Origin: Propylenella binzhouense
GTDB taxonomy: Bacteria; Pseudomonadota; Alphaproteobacteria; Rhizobiales; Afifellaceae
Direction of reading: 5' to 3'
Length of the DNA stretch: 46,530 nt
NCBI RefSeq assembly: GCF_009866965.1
Contig: NZ_SPKJ01000025.1
Span: 1-46,530 of the forward strand
Shown here: one piece after another, positions 36,588 through 43,089 of the stretch
How positions within the stretch are numbered: position 1 is the first letter of the stretch
How the letters are laid out: every line of letters starts with the position of its first letter
Notes under the pieces: generated by a model
The model's database searches: none
Told to the model about the DNA's origin: nothing
The model's input: only the letters and a program-made list of their open reading frames with translations
Made by a program: the position numbers and the translations under genes

Positions 36588-37349
36588 ATGAGAGCCGATC
36601 CACCCGCCATCGCCGTCGTCGATCTCGTGAAGAAGTACCGCGGCAGCACGGCCGTGGACGGCATCAGCTTCGAGGTGCCGCGCGGGTCGATCACCGGTCT
36701 CCTCGGCGGCAACGGCGCCGGAAAGACCACGACGATCGCCATGATCATGGGCCTCGTCACGCCCACCTCCGGGACCGCCTCCGTGCTCGGCGTCGACATG
36801 GCGCGCGACCGCCACCGCGTGCTCCACCGGATGAACTTCGAGAGCCCCTATGTCGAGATGCCGATGCGGCTCACCGTCCGGCAGAACCTCAAAGTGTTCG
36901 CCGCCCTCTACGGCGTCCGCGGGGCCACCGCCCGCATCGCCGAGCTCGCGCGCGACCTCGCGCTCGAGGACTTTCTCGACCGGCCGTCCGGGCAGCTTTC
37001 CGCGGGCCAGAAGACGCGCGTCGCGCTCGCCAAGGCGCTCGTCAACGCGCCCGACGTGCTCCTCCTCGACGAGCCGACCGCCTCGCTCGATCCCGACACG
37101 GCGGACTGGGTGCGCAGCCGCCTCGAGGCCTACCGCGCCGGACGGAACGCCACGATCCTCCTCGCCTCCCACAACATGCCGGAGGTCGAGCGGCTCTGCG
37201 ACGACGTCGTCATGCTCCGCCGCGGCCGGATCGTGGACCGCGGCGCGCCGGCGGAGCTGATCGCGCGCCACGGGCGGAGCACCATGGAGGAGGTCTTCCT
37301 CGATATCGCGCGGGCGCGCGAAGGCGGCGAGCGGACGGCGGCGGCATGA
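36588..37349 (+). CDS. ABC transporter ATP-binding protein (ABC-2 export type)
   Basis: The 253-aa ATPase has Walker A GGNGAGKTTT, signature LSAGQKTRVALAKAL, Walker B VLLLDEPTASLDP and the switch His in LLASHNMPEVERL. The C-terminal STMEEVFLDIAR is typical of ATPases paired with ABC-2 permeases for drugs or polysaccharides. The signature has A in place of the usual second G. It overlaps the permease gene as ATGA. Substrate unknown. Confidence 0.93.
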   Translation: MRADPPAIAVVDLVKKYRGSTAVDGISFEVPRGSITGLLGGNGAGKTTTIAMIMGLVTPTSGTASVLGVDMARDRHRVLHRMNFESPYVEMPMRLTVRQNLKVFAALYGVRGATARIAELARDLALEDFLDRPSGQLSAGQKTRVALAKALVNAPDVLLLDEPTASLDPDTADWVRSRLEAYRAGRNATILLASHNMPEVERLCDDVVMLRRGRIVDRGAPAELIARHGRSTMEEVFLDIARAREGGERTAAA

Positions 37350-38170
37350 GTACCGGTCTCCTTCCGGAATACGAGCGCTTCTCGCCCCGCCGCGTCGCGG
37401 CCATGGTGATGCGCTACTGGTACCTGCTGCGCTCGTCCTGGCCGCGCATCCTCGACCTCGTCTACTGGCCGGCCGTCCAGATGCTCACCTGGGGCTTCCT
37501 CCAGCTCTATCTGAAGGACGTCTCGAGCCCGGCCGGCCGGGCGGGCGGCGCCCTGATCGGCTCGGTCCTGCTTTGGGACGTGCTCTTCCGGGGCCAGATC
37601 GGGTTCTCGATGTCCTTCCTCGAGGAGATGTGGTCGCGCAATCTCGGCAACCTGCTGATGACGCCGCTGCGGCCGGGCGAGCTGATCCTCGCGCAGATGG
37701 TGATGAGCATCGTGCGGGTCTCGATCGGCATGCTGCCCGTCAGCATCCTCGCCATGGTCTTCTTCGGCTTCAACATCTGGGCGCTCGGCTTCATGGTGGC
37801 GCTGTTCTTCGCCAACCTGCTCCTGACGAGCTGGACCGTGGGGCTCCTCGCCTGCGGCATGGTGCTGAGGAAGGGGCTCGGCGCGGAGGGGCTCGCCTGG
37901 AGCATCGGCTTCCTGCTGCTGCCGCTCTGCGCCGTCTACTACCCGGTCTCCACCTACCCGGAATGGCTGCGCTGGGTCGCGCTCGCGCTGCCGCCGACCC
38001 ACGTCTTCGAAGGCCTGCGCGCCGCAATCTTCGACCATGCGTTCGACGGGCGCGCCATGCTCCTCGCGGCGGGCCTCAACGCCTTCTACTTCGCCATCGC
38101 CGCGGGCGCCTTCGTGCTGCTCCTGCGCTCGGCCCGCAGGAGCGGATCGCTGCTCCAGACGGGCGAGTGA
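37346..38170 (+). CDS. ABC-2 type transporter permease
   Basis: The 274-aa membrane protein has six predicted helices and ABC-2 features: an N-terminal RYWYLLRSSWPRILDLVYWPAVQMLTWGF, a central EMWSRNLGNLLMTPLRPGELI coupling region, and YYPVSTYPEWLRWVALALPPTHVFEGLR. With the preceding ATPase it forms an exporter. The family is sure; the exported compound is not. Confidence 0.92.
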   Translation: MSTGLLPEYERFSPRRVAAMVMRYWYLLRSSWPRILDLVYWPAVQMLTWGFLQLYLKDVSSPAGRAGGALIGSVLLWDVLFRGQIGFSMSFLEEMWSRNLGNLLMTPLRPGELILAQMVMSIVRVSIGMLPVSILAMVFFGFNIWALGFMVALFFANLLLTSWTVGLLACGMVLRKGLGAEGLAWSIGFLLLPLCAVYYPVSTYPEWLRWVALALPPTHVFEGLRAAIFDHAFDGRAMLLAAGLNAFYFAIAAGAFVLLLRSARRSGSLLQTGE

Positions 38171-38324
38171 GCGGGCCGGACGGCCGCGCCCGCTCCGGCG
38201 ATCCCGGGGAGGATGCATCTTCCGGGTTGTCTCGCGCCCGATAAAGTCTACATTTTGCAATGCGGGACGTGTCTGTGCGTCGCACAAGCATGGTCCTCCT
38301 GCCTTGTGAGCATCGGCCAGCCAC

Positions 38325-39887
38325 GTGTCCTTCTATCAGCTTTACGAAATGAACCACGCCGCCCTGGCGCCCTGGCGCGCCGTAGCGGACGTGACCCGGC
38401 TCGCTTTCCAGAACCCGTTCAATCCCTGGTCCGAGACCACGTTCGGCCGCTCGGTCGCCGCCGCTGCCGAGCTCTTCGAGCGGACCACGCGCCGCTACGG
38501 CAAGCCGGCCTTCGGGCTCGACGCGACCGAGGTCGACGGCCGGAATGTGGCGGTGACCGAGCATGTCGTCTGGGAGCGCCCGTTCTGCTCGCTCCTCCAT
38601 TTCGCGCGCGACCTGCCGGCCGACCGTCCGCGCGATCCGAAGCTCCTGATCGTCGCGCCGCTCTCCGGGCATTACGCGACGCTCCTGCGCGGCACCGTGG
38701 AAGCCATGCTGCCGGCGCACGAGGTGTTCGTCACGGACTGGAGCGACGCCCGCATGGTGCCGCTCGCCGAGGGGCGCTTCGATCTCGACGATTACATCGA
38801 CTACGTGATGGCGATGCTCCGCCATCTCGGGCCCGGCACCCATGTCATGGCGGTCTGCCAGCCCTCCGTGCCCGTGCTCGCGGCGGTGGCGCTGATGGAG
38901 GAGGAAGGCGACCCCTCCGCGCCCGCCACGATGACGCTGATGGGCGGCCCGATCGACACCCGGCGCGGGCCCACCGCCGTCAACTGCCTCGCGGAGGAGA
39001 AGGGCACCGACTGGTTCCGCCGCCACGTCGTCATGAAGGTGCCGTTCCCGCATCCCGGCTTCATGCGCACCGTCTATCCGGGCTTCCTCCAGCTCACCGG
39101 CTTCATGAGCATGAATCTCGACCGCCACATGACGGCGCACCAGGAGCTCTTCCTCCATCTCGTGCAGGGCGACGGCGATTCCGCCGACAAGCACCGCGAG
39201 TTCTACGACGAGTACATGGCGGTCATGGACCTGACGGCCGAGTTCTACCTCCAGACGGTCGACACCGTGTTCGTCCGCCATCTCCTGCCCAAGGGCGAGA
39301 TGACCCATCGCGGCCGCCCGGTCCGGCCGCAGGCGATCCGCAACACGGCCCTCCTCACCGTCGAGGGCGAGCGCGACGACATATCAGGCGTCGGCCAGAC
39401 CGAGGCGGCGCACGACCTCTGCTCGGGCCTGCCGGCGGAGAAGAAGGTCCACCACCTCCAAAAGAGGGTCGGCCATTACGGCGTCTTCAACGGCTCGCGC
39501 TACCGGGCCGAGATCCAGCCGCGGATCGCGGCCTTCATCCGCGCCCATGCGGCCGGCGAAGCCGCCGCAGTCAACGGCGCGGCGCGGCCGATCCGGACCC
39601 GGCGCAAGGGGGCGCAGCGGGTTCTCGCCGACGGCTTCGGCATGACCGCGCTCGAGCCGAAGAACCTGCCCGCCCTCGCCGGCGGCCTCGGCGCGGTGCC
39701 CGGGATCGGCCCGGACCTCGTCCCGGCCCTCAACGCGGCCGGCATCTTCGAGGTGAGCCAGCTCGCCGAGATGGGGGCGGACGGGCTGCGCGAGCTCGAG
39801 GCGCAGATCGGGACGGAGAGCGCGGTCATCAGGGGCTGGATCGACGAGGCGCGGCGCATCGTCGTCGGCGCCGGCGGAAAGCACTGA
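38325..39887 (+). CDS. phaZ: Intracellular polyhydroxybutyrate depolymerase with C-terminal helix-hairpin-helix-like extension
   Basis: The 520-aa protein degrades stored PHB. The start MSFYQLYEMNHAALAPWR (GTG at 38325) matches PhaZ1-type enzymes. A catalytic Cys178 (AVCQPSVPVL), Asp351 or Asp352 (GERDDISG) and His384 (RVGHYGVFNGSRY) fit the Cys-Asp-His triad known for this group. Residues 1-410 are the depolymerase. After a basic linker, residues 448-510 form a separate domain (GAVPGIGPDLVPALNAAGIF, then VSQLAEMGADGLREL) that looks like a helix-hairpin-helix unit, unusual for this enzyme. There is no strong ribosome site. Confidence 0.9.
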   Translation: MSFYQLYEMNHAALAPWRAVADVTRLAFQNPFNPWSETTFGRSVAAAAELFERTTRRYGKPAFGLDATEVDGRNVAVTEHVVWERPFCSLLHFARDLPADRPRDPKLLIVAPLSGHYATLLRGTVEAMLPAHEVFVTDWSDARMVPLAEGRFDLDDYIDYVMAMLRHLGPGTHVMAVCQPSVPVLAAVALMEEEGDPSAPATMTLMGGPIDTRRGPTAVNCLAEEKGTDWFRRHVVMKVPFPHPGFMRTVYPGFLQLTGFMSMNLDRHMTAHQELFLHLVQGDGDSADKHREFYDEYMAVMDLTAEFYLQTVDTVFVRHLLPKGEMTHRGRPVRPQAIRNTALLTVEGERDDISGVGQTEAAHDLCSGLPAEKKVHHLQKRVGHYGVFNGSRYRAEIQPRIAAFIRAHAAGEAAAVNGAARPIRTRRKGAQRVLADGFGMTALEPKNLPALAGGLGAVPGIGPDLVPALNAAGIFEVSQLAEMGADGLRELEAQIGTESAVIRGWIDEARRIVVGAGGKH

Positions 39888-39981
39888 CCGGGAGCGGGCG
39901 CTTTCGATTCCGGACCTCGTTCCTTGATATGCCCCCGAGGGGTCCCCATCTCATTTTGGTCGCTAACCAACGGGGATTAGG

Positions 39982-40404
39982 ATGACCCACACTGCAGATG
40001 CCGTCCGCTCGTGCTCCTCGCGGGGCCGCTGGTCGGCACTGAACATCGTTCTGATGATCGTCGGTTTCGCCGTGTTCTGGCCGCTCGGGCTGGCCATGCT
40101 GGCGTGGATCATCTGGGGAGACGAGATCGCCCGGAAGACGGACGACCTGAAGGCTCAGTTCCGTTCGAAGGCGCGCGCCGCCCCGTTCCGTCCCGCCTCC
40201 GGCTGGGGCGAGACCGGCAATGCCGCCTTCGACGACTACCGCGCGCAGGAGCTGAAGCGGCTCGAGGAAGAGCGCCGCAAGCTCGACGAGATGCGGGCGG
40301 AGTTCGAGACCTTCCTGAAGGAGCTGCGTCGCGTGAAGGACCAGCAGGAGTTCGACAGGTTCATGGACTCCTTCCGGAACCGCACGATGGGCGAAGGCGC
40401 CTGA
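39982..40404 (+). CDS. DUF2852 membrane protein
   Basis: The 140-aa protein has one N-terminal hydrophobic region (about 18-45, ALNIVLMIVGFAVFWPLGLAMLAWIIWG) and a charged helical C-terminus (about 80-128) with coiled-coil pattern RLEEERRKLDEMRAEFETFLKEL. This layout, with NAAFDDYRAQELKRLEEER, identifies DUF2852 of alphaproteobacteria. Function unknown. A strong terminator follows. Confidence 0.88.
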   Translation: MTHTADAVRSCSSRGRWSALNIVLMIVGFAVFWPLGLAMLAWIIWGDEIARKTDDLKAQFRSKARAAPFRPASGWGETGNAAFDDYRAQELKRLEEERRKLDEMRAEFETFLKELRRVKDQQEFDRFMDSFRNRTMGEGA

Positions 40405-40432
40405 CCCGCGCCGCAATCGCAATGCGCTGCGA

Positions 40433-40459
40433 GCGGGGCCCACCGGCCCCGCTTTTTTT
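40433..40459 (+). terminator. Strong intrinsic terminator after the DUF2852 gene
   Basis: GCGGGGCC-CACC-GGCCCCGC forms a perfect 8-bp GC stem with a tetraloop, followed by seven T. Confidence 0.92.
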
Positions 40460-40502
40460 GGCGATGTTGCAGTATCGGTACCTACCGGACATGCAGAGAT
40501 GA

Positions 40503-40533
40503 CAAAGGCCGCTCAACCCGAGGGGAGCGGCCT
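40503..40533 (-). terminator. Candidate terminator for leftward tRNA-region transcripts
   Basis: On the minus strand AGGCCGCTC pairs perfectly with GAGCGGCCT (9 bp) across a 10-base loop, followed by a short T run. It lies downstream of the tRNA-like sequences. Confidence 0.65.
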
Positions 40534-40574
40534 AGACAAATCCCAGCGTCCTAAGCGTTGGACGACTCACCAAT

Positions 40575-40602
40575 TGGTCGGGGACACCGGGCTCGAACCG
40601 GC
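40575..40602 (-). pseudogene. 3' fragment of a tRNA gene (T arm to ACCA end)
   Basis: On the minus strand a T arm (GCCGG, loop TTCGAGC, CCGGT) is followed by GTCCCCG, A and CCA: a complete 3' acceptor half with discriminator and CCA. The matching 5' strand (CGGGGAC) is not present upstream, where the tRNA-like gene at 40630-40702 sits instead. An anticodon-like word CTTTTAA lies upstream of the T arm but its stem does not pair. Such remnants are typical of tRNA loci used by integrating elements. Confidence 0.6.
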
Positions 40603-40629
40603 ATCTCTGGAGTGTTCGGGATTAAAAGC

Positions 40630-40702
40630 CGAGGGTGGGCGGGCTCGAACCGCCGACCCCTCGCTTGCGATGCGAGTGCGCTACCGACTGCGCTACACCC
40701 TG
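40630..40702 (-). tRNA. tRNA-like gene, anticodon CGC (Ala by anticodon)
   Basis: The 73 bases fold as a class I tRNA: D arm GCGC-AGTCGGTA-GCGC with the invariant GG, anticodon stem CTCGC/GCGAG around ATCGCAA (anticodon CGC, reading GCG), 5-base variable loop, and T arm GGCGG-TTCGAGC-CCGCC. The acceptor pairs six of seven positions (CAGGGTG with CACCCTC); the first pair is C:C. There is no encoded CCA, and the G3:U70 pair of alanine tRNAs is absent. It may be a diverged, element-borne or decayed tRNA rather than a normal one. Confidence 0.55.
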
Positions 40703-40758
40703 ATGAACGGTTTCCCGTTCGACTTCCCTCACCTGGTGTCGCTCCGCTTCTTCTTCAA

Positions 40759-40778
40759 GTCTTAACGCCCCGGCGTTT
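40759..40778 (-). terminator. Hairpin next to the distal 45-bp repeat, probably the original lepA terminator
   Basis: Reading leftward, the 45-bp lepA-end copy is followed at once by GGAAACGCC-GG-GGCGTT, a short GC hairpin (AACGCC/GGCGTT). If the cassette were absent this hairpin would lie directly after the lepA stop codon. It is now cut off from lepA by the inserted gene. Confidence 0.45.
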
Positions 40779-40780
40779 CC

Positions 40781-40825
40781 TCACCCCTCCATCTTCAATG
40801 CGGCGATGAAGGCCTCCTGCGGGAT
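40781..40825. repeat. Distal copy of the 45-bp direct repeat (duplicated lepA 3' end)
   Basis: These 45 bases are identical to 43045-43089 and, read on the minus strand, encode the last 14 residues of LepA ([14 protein letters not shown]) plus the TGA stop. Identity ends sharply at both sides. With the copy inside lepA it flanks the NTPase cassette like a pair of attachment sites. Confidence 0.97.
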
Positions 40826-40846
40826 ATATCTTCATCGCCACAAATC

Positions 40847-42991
40847 TTATTGTACCCTCAAGAATTGATTCAGGTACTCTGTGGCTCGCGGGGTCAACTC
40901 TCGATTCTTCAGATCGTAGTAGGTGACTCCCAACCTGTTCGCACACTGTTCTGGGTTTAGGTAATAAAACCTACCTTCCAATCTGAGGATTCCATCGCCA
41001 ATCAGCTGATGAAGAAGCCTTTTCCCCAACGCTCCCCTGCTCACTCGAGAACTCTCTATCTTGTCTCTGAATCGCGCAAGCGATCCTCGGCTATGTGACC
41101 GAAACGCAGTAACAATCCTCCGCAAAATACGCTCTGCTCGCTCATAGTCGTCCCCTTCGTCACCAGTATCCGGAAGCGAGCTTTTAAATTTGCCCCAAGG
41201 ATAACGTTCCGCCCCCGGGAAGTCCACCTGCAACGTACCAAATACTTTTGGCGGGCGGCTAACGCCGTCCTGCACGTTGATGCCGTGAATAGAAGTGGTC
41301 GTTTGCCTCGCGTCTTCAGTCGGTCGCTCCGGCCTACGGGGCCGTATTACTATAGATTCAACATCAAACACCAAATCTCTCGCACTTATCCACACATCTC
41401 CAACAAACTCAAACTCCTTGGAGGGGGACGAAAACTTAATACACCCGTCTATATCAATATCAGCATGCGAAAGGATCCTGCTAAAAACAAGACAACTAAC
41501 CACTGTGGTACTAAATTGCACAACTCTTGGCTCTATGATCGTCTCGCGCGCCTCGTCAGTAAAAAACTCAAAACTTCCTTCCAATTCGCTACTCGACGAA
41601 TCGCCTGATTCTAGGGACAACTGGACATTTCTGTCTATCGTCTCAGACGCCAATGCAGATTCGTACAACATCCCCATATGAGTTGCGTCGATTCGATGAA
41701 CGACATCTCTACCTCCTTCCCCAAAGAAGAACTCAAACAACAATGGAGATGGTCGTCCGGAAAGCCGCGAATGATCCGATATTATGTCAGCACTCAGGGC
41801 ATCATTCTCCTTAAGCATCAGCGCATAGAGGTAATCCCGAAAAACTACATTCGCCGCAACTCTGCTGCCTTCTAGCAAAAATGGGTGCTCACGCAGAAAT
41901 TCCTCGATACTTTCTTCGTACAAATCAGCCGCATGATCCGGCAACCGAGACGACAGTTGGCGAGAACGATCATCTTTATCATGCATATAGAATAAGACTC
42001 TGTATGCCTGCTCTCTACTTCCATATAGCCCCTCCATGACGCTCGGGCTTACCATAGCCTTAAGTGCTTCAGGAGCATTATCTTGATACTTACGCTGCTC
42101 TCTTTGAAGTATTTCTTCTATCAAACTCCTCACTATCGCTATAGCGCCGCTGTCAAGCTCTTCCGGAGCCGCAGCCCATCGCTGAGCCACGGCATAAAAA
42201 TTCCTTTCTTCGCTCAGCGCACGCGCGATTGCCATAAGCACCGGTGCATATCCTATGAAGTCTGATACGTTTTCCTCCGGAACGGATTTCTCGATCGCTG
42301 ATATGATGGAGTTACGAGCATTCTCATAAGGAACGCGAAAACCCGACCGCACTTGTTCCTGCTCAGGCGCAAATTTGACGACATAGCGATCCAGGAACTC
42401 GATAGACTTATTCTTATCAAAATATGATATTTCATATATAGGAGCTGATATTTCGTGGCTCGATATATACAGCCATGCATCCTCTATAACCTGCTTCCTC
42501 CCTAATATTATGAAACTAAGCCCCCTAGCGTTCCTGGCCATATCGGCGATACTCTTAAGAAAATCTGAAAACGTTGATTCTGTAATACGAATTCTTGCCT
42601 CATCCAACGCATCTATTATTATACATCCACGTCCATTTTCGACATCGTTCAAGAATTTAGCCGCAATATCTCGCCCGAAATTCATGTTCATCTGGCCGTC
42701 AAGCGCACCGGCACCTATGCTGGGAGCTCTAGCGAGGTCCCAAATAGGAGACTTAAGGAGATAGGCCAATTGAGAGGCGAATGTGCTCTTCCCTACAGCC
42801 GCGGGCGCTGTAATCAACACTATCTGGCCTTGCTCTTCAGGAGCTATATCTGACCTGTGTCGCAGGTCCGGGGCGACGAACTCGGCAAGCGTCGCATTTA
42901 CAACCCGAAAGCTGGAGGTGAGAGGTGTCTTCAACTCGATCTCGGCTCTAGGCAATCTCCTGACGAACTGTTCGAAGCTGATCACCGCCAT
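40847..42991 (-). CDS. STAND/NACHT-like P-loop NTPase, candidate defence protein
   Basis: The 714-aa protein has a short N-terminus (1-55), an NTPase core with a Walker A variant APAAVGKST (62-70, Ala for the first Gly), Walker B CIIIDALDEAR (123-133), a likely sensor FIILGRKQVIE (160-170), and a helical part reaching VFRDYLYALML (383-393), which resembles the F-x-x-Y-L-A end of NACHT modules. Residues 450-555 look beta-rich, and 610-714 resemble a C-terminal winged helix (LHQLIGDGILRLEGRFYYL). I see no nuclease, protease or TIR effector motif and no membrane helix. The ATG at 42991 follows GGGGGAGA. Its codon use and AT content are foreign. STAND NTPases often sense phage, but that role is inferred here. 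Confidence 0.85.
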   Translation of the reverse strand: MAVISFEQFVRRLPRAEIELKTPLTSSFRVVNATLAEFVAPDLRHRSDIAPEEQGQIVLITAPAAVGKSTFASQLAYLLKSPIWDLARAPSIGAGALDGQMNMNFGRDIAAKFLNDVENGRGCIIIDALDEARIRITESTFSDFLKSIADMARNARGLSFIILGRKQVIEDAWLYISSHEISAPIYEISYFDKNKSIEFLDRYVVKFAPEQEQVRSGFRVPYENARNSIISAIEKSVPEENVSDFIGYAPVLMAIARALSEERNFYAVAQRWAAAPEELDSGAIAIVRSLIEEILQREQRKYQDNAPEALKAMVSPSVMEGLYGSREQAYRVLFYMHDKDDRSRQLSSRLPDHAADLYEESIEEFLREHPFLLEGSRVAANVVFRDYLYALMLKENDALSADIISDHSRLSGRPSPLLFEFFFGEGGRDVVHRIDATHMGMLYESALASETIDRNVQLSLESGDSSSSELEGSFEFFTDEARETIIEPRVVQFSTTVVSCLVFSRILSHADIDIDGCIKFSSPSKEFEFVGDVWISARDLVFDVESIVIRPRRPERPTEDARQTTTSIHGINVQDGVSRPPKVFGTLQVDFPGAERYPWGKFKSSLPDTGDEGDDYERAERILRRIVTAFRSHSRGSLARFRDKIESSRVSRGALGKRLLHQLIGDGILRLEGRFYYLNPEQCANRLGVTYYDLKNRELTPRATEYLNQFLRVQ

Positions 42992-43011
42992 TCTCCCCCT
43001 GTGCGATGAAA

Positions 43012-43041
43012 TTATTACGAACTCCGAACTCAGCCTGTCAA
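43012..43041 (-). promoter_or_regulatory. Near-consensus sigma70 promoter for the NTPase gene
   Basis: On the minus strand a perfect -35 box TTGACA (43036-43041) and TAATAA (43012-43017) are separated by 18 bases. The -35 box begins four bases after the lepA stop codon, just outside the 45-bp repeat. Transcription would start near 43005, giving a leader of about 14 bases with the GGGGGAGA ribosome site. Confidence 0.75.
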
Positions 43042-43044
43042 ACG

Positions 43045-43089
43045 TCACCCCTCCATCTTCAATGCGGCGATGAAGGCCTCCTGCGGGAT
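43045..43089. repeat. lepA-proximal copy of the 45-bp direct repeat
   Basis: This is the functional end of lepA: the last 14 codons and the TGA stop. It is identical to 40781-40825. If the cassette came in by recombination inside the repeat, this copy is the one brought by the element, which would explain why lepA remains intact. Confidence 0.97.

Larger units (their letters stand above)
40781..43089 (-). mobile_element. One-gene cassette inserted at the 3' end of lepA, flanked by 45-bp direct repeats
   Basis: Two perfect 45-bp direct repeats bound a segment that holds one gene only, with 21 bases after its stop and 53 bases before its start. Four 60-base lines counted inside it gave 33%, 42%, 48% and 50% GC, against about 70% around it. 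The unique part is 2219 bases. The lepA reading frame is restored by the proximal repeat. There is no integrase, transposase or obvious terminal inverted repeat, so movement would need help in trans, or the element is a remnant. Confidence 0.8.

Noticed and set aside
38171-38324. A regulatory site for phaZ around the TTTTGCAATGC word
   Set aside because: It resembles TGCA-rich PHB regulator sites only loosely; no second half or clear promoter is present.
40499-40765. A plus-strand 88-codon frame reading GLEPASLECSGLKAEGG and ARTADPSLAMRV
   Set aside because: This is the familiar false protein obtained by translating the opposite strand of tRNA genes; it supports tRNA sequence on the minus strand instead.
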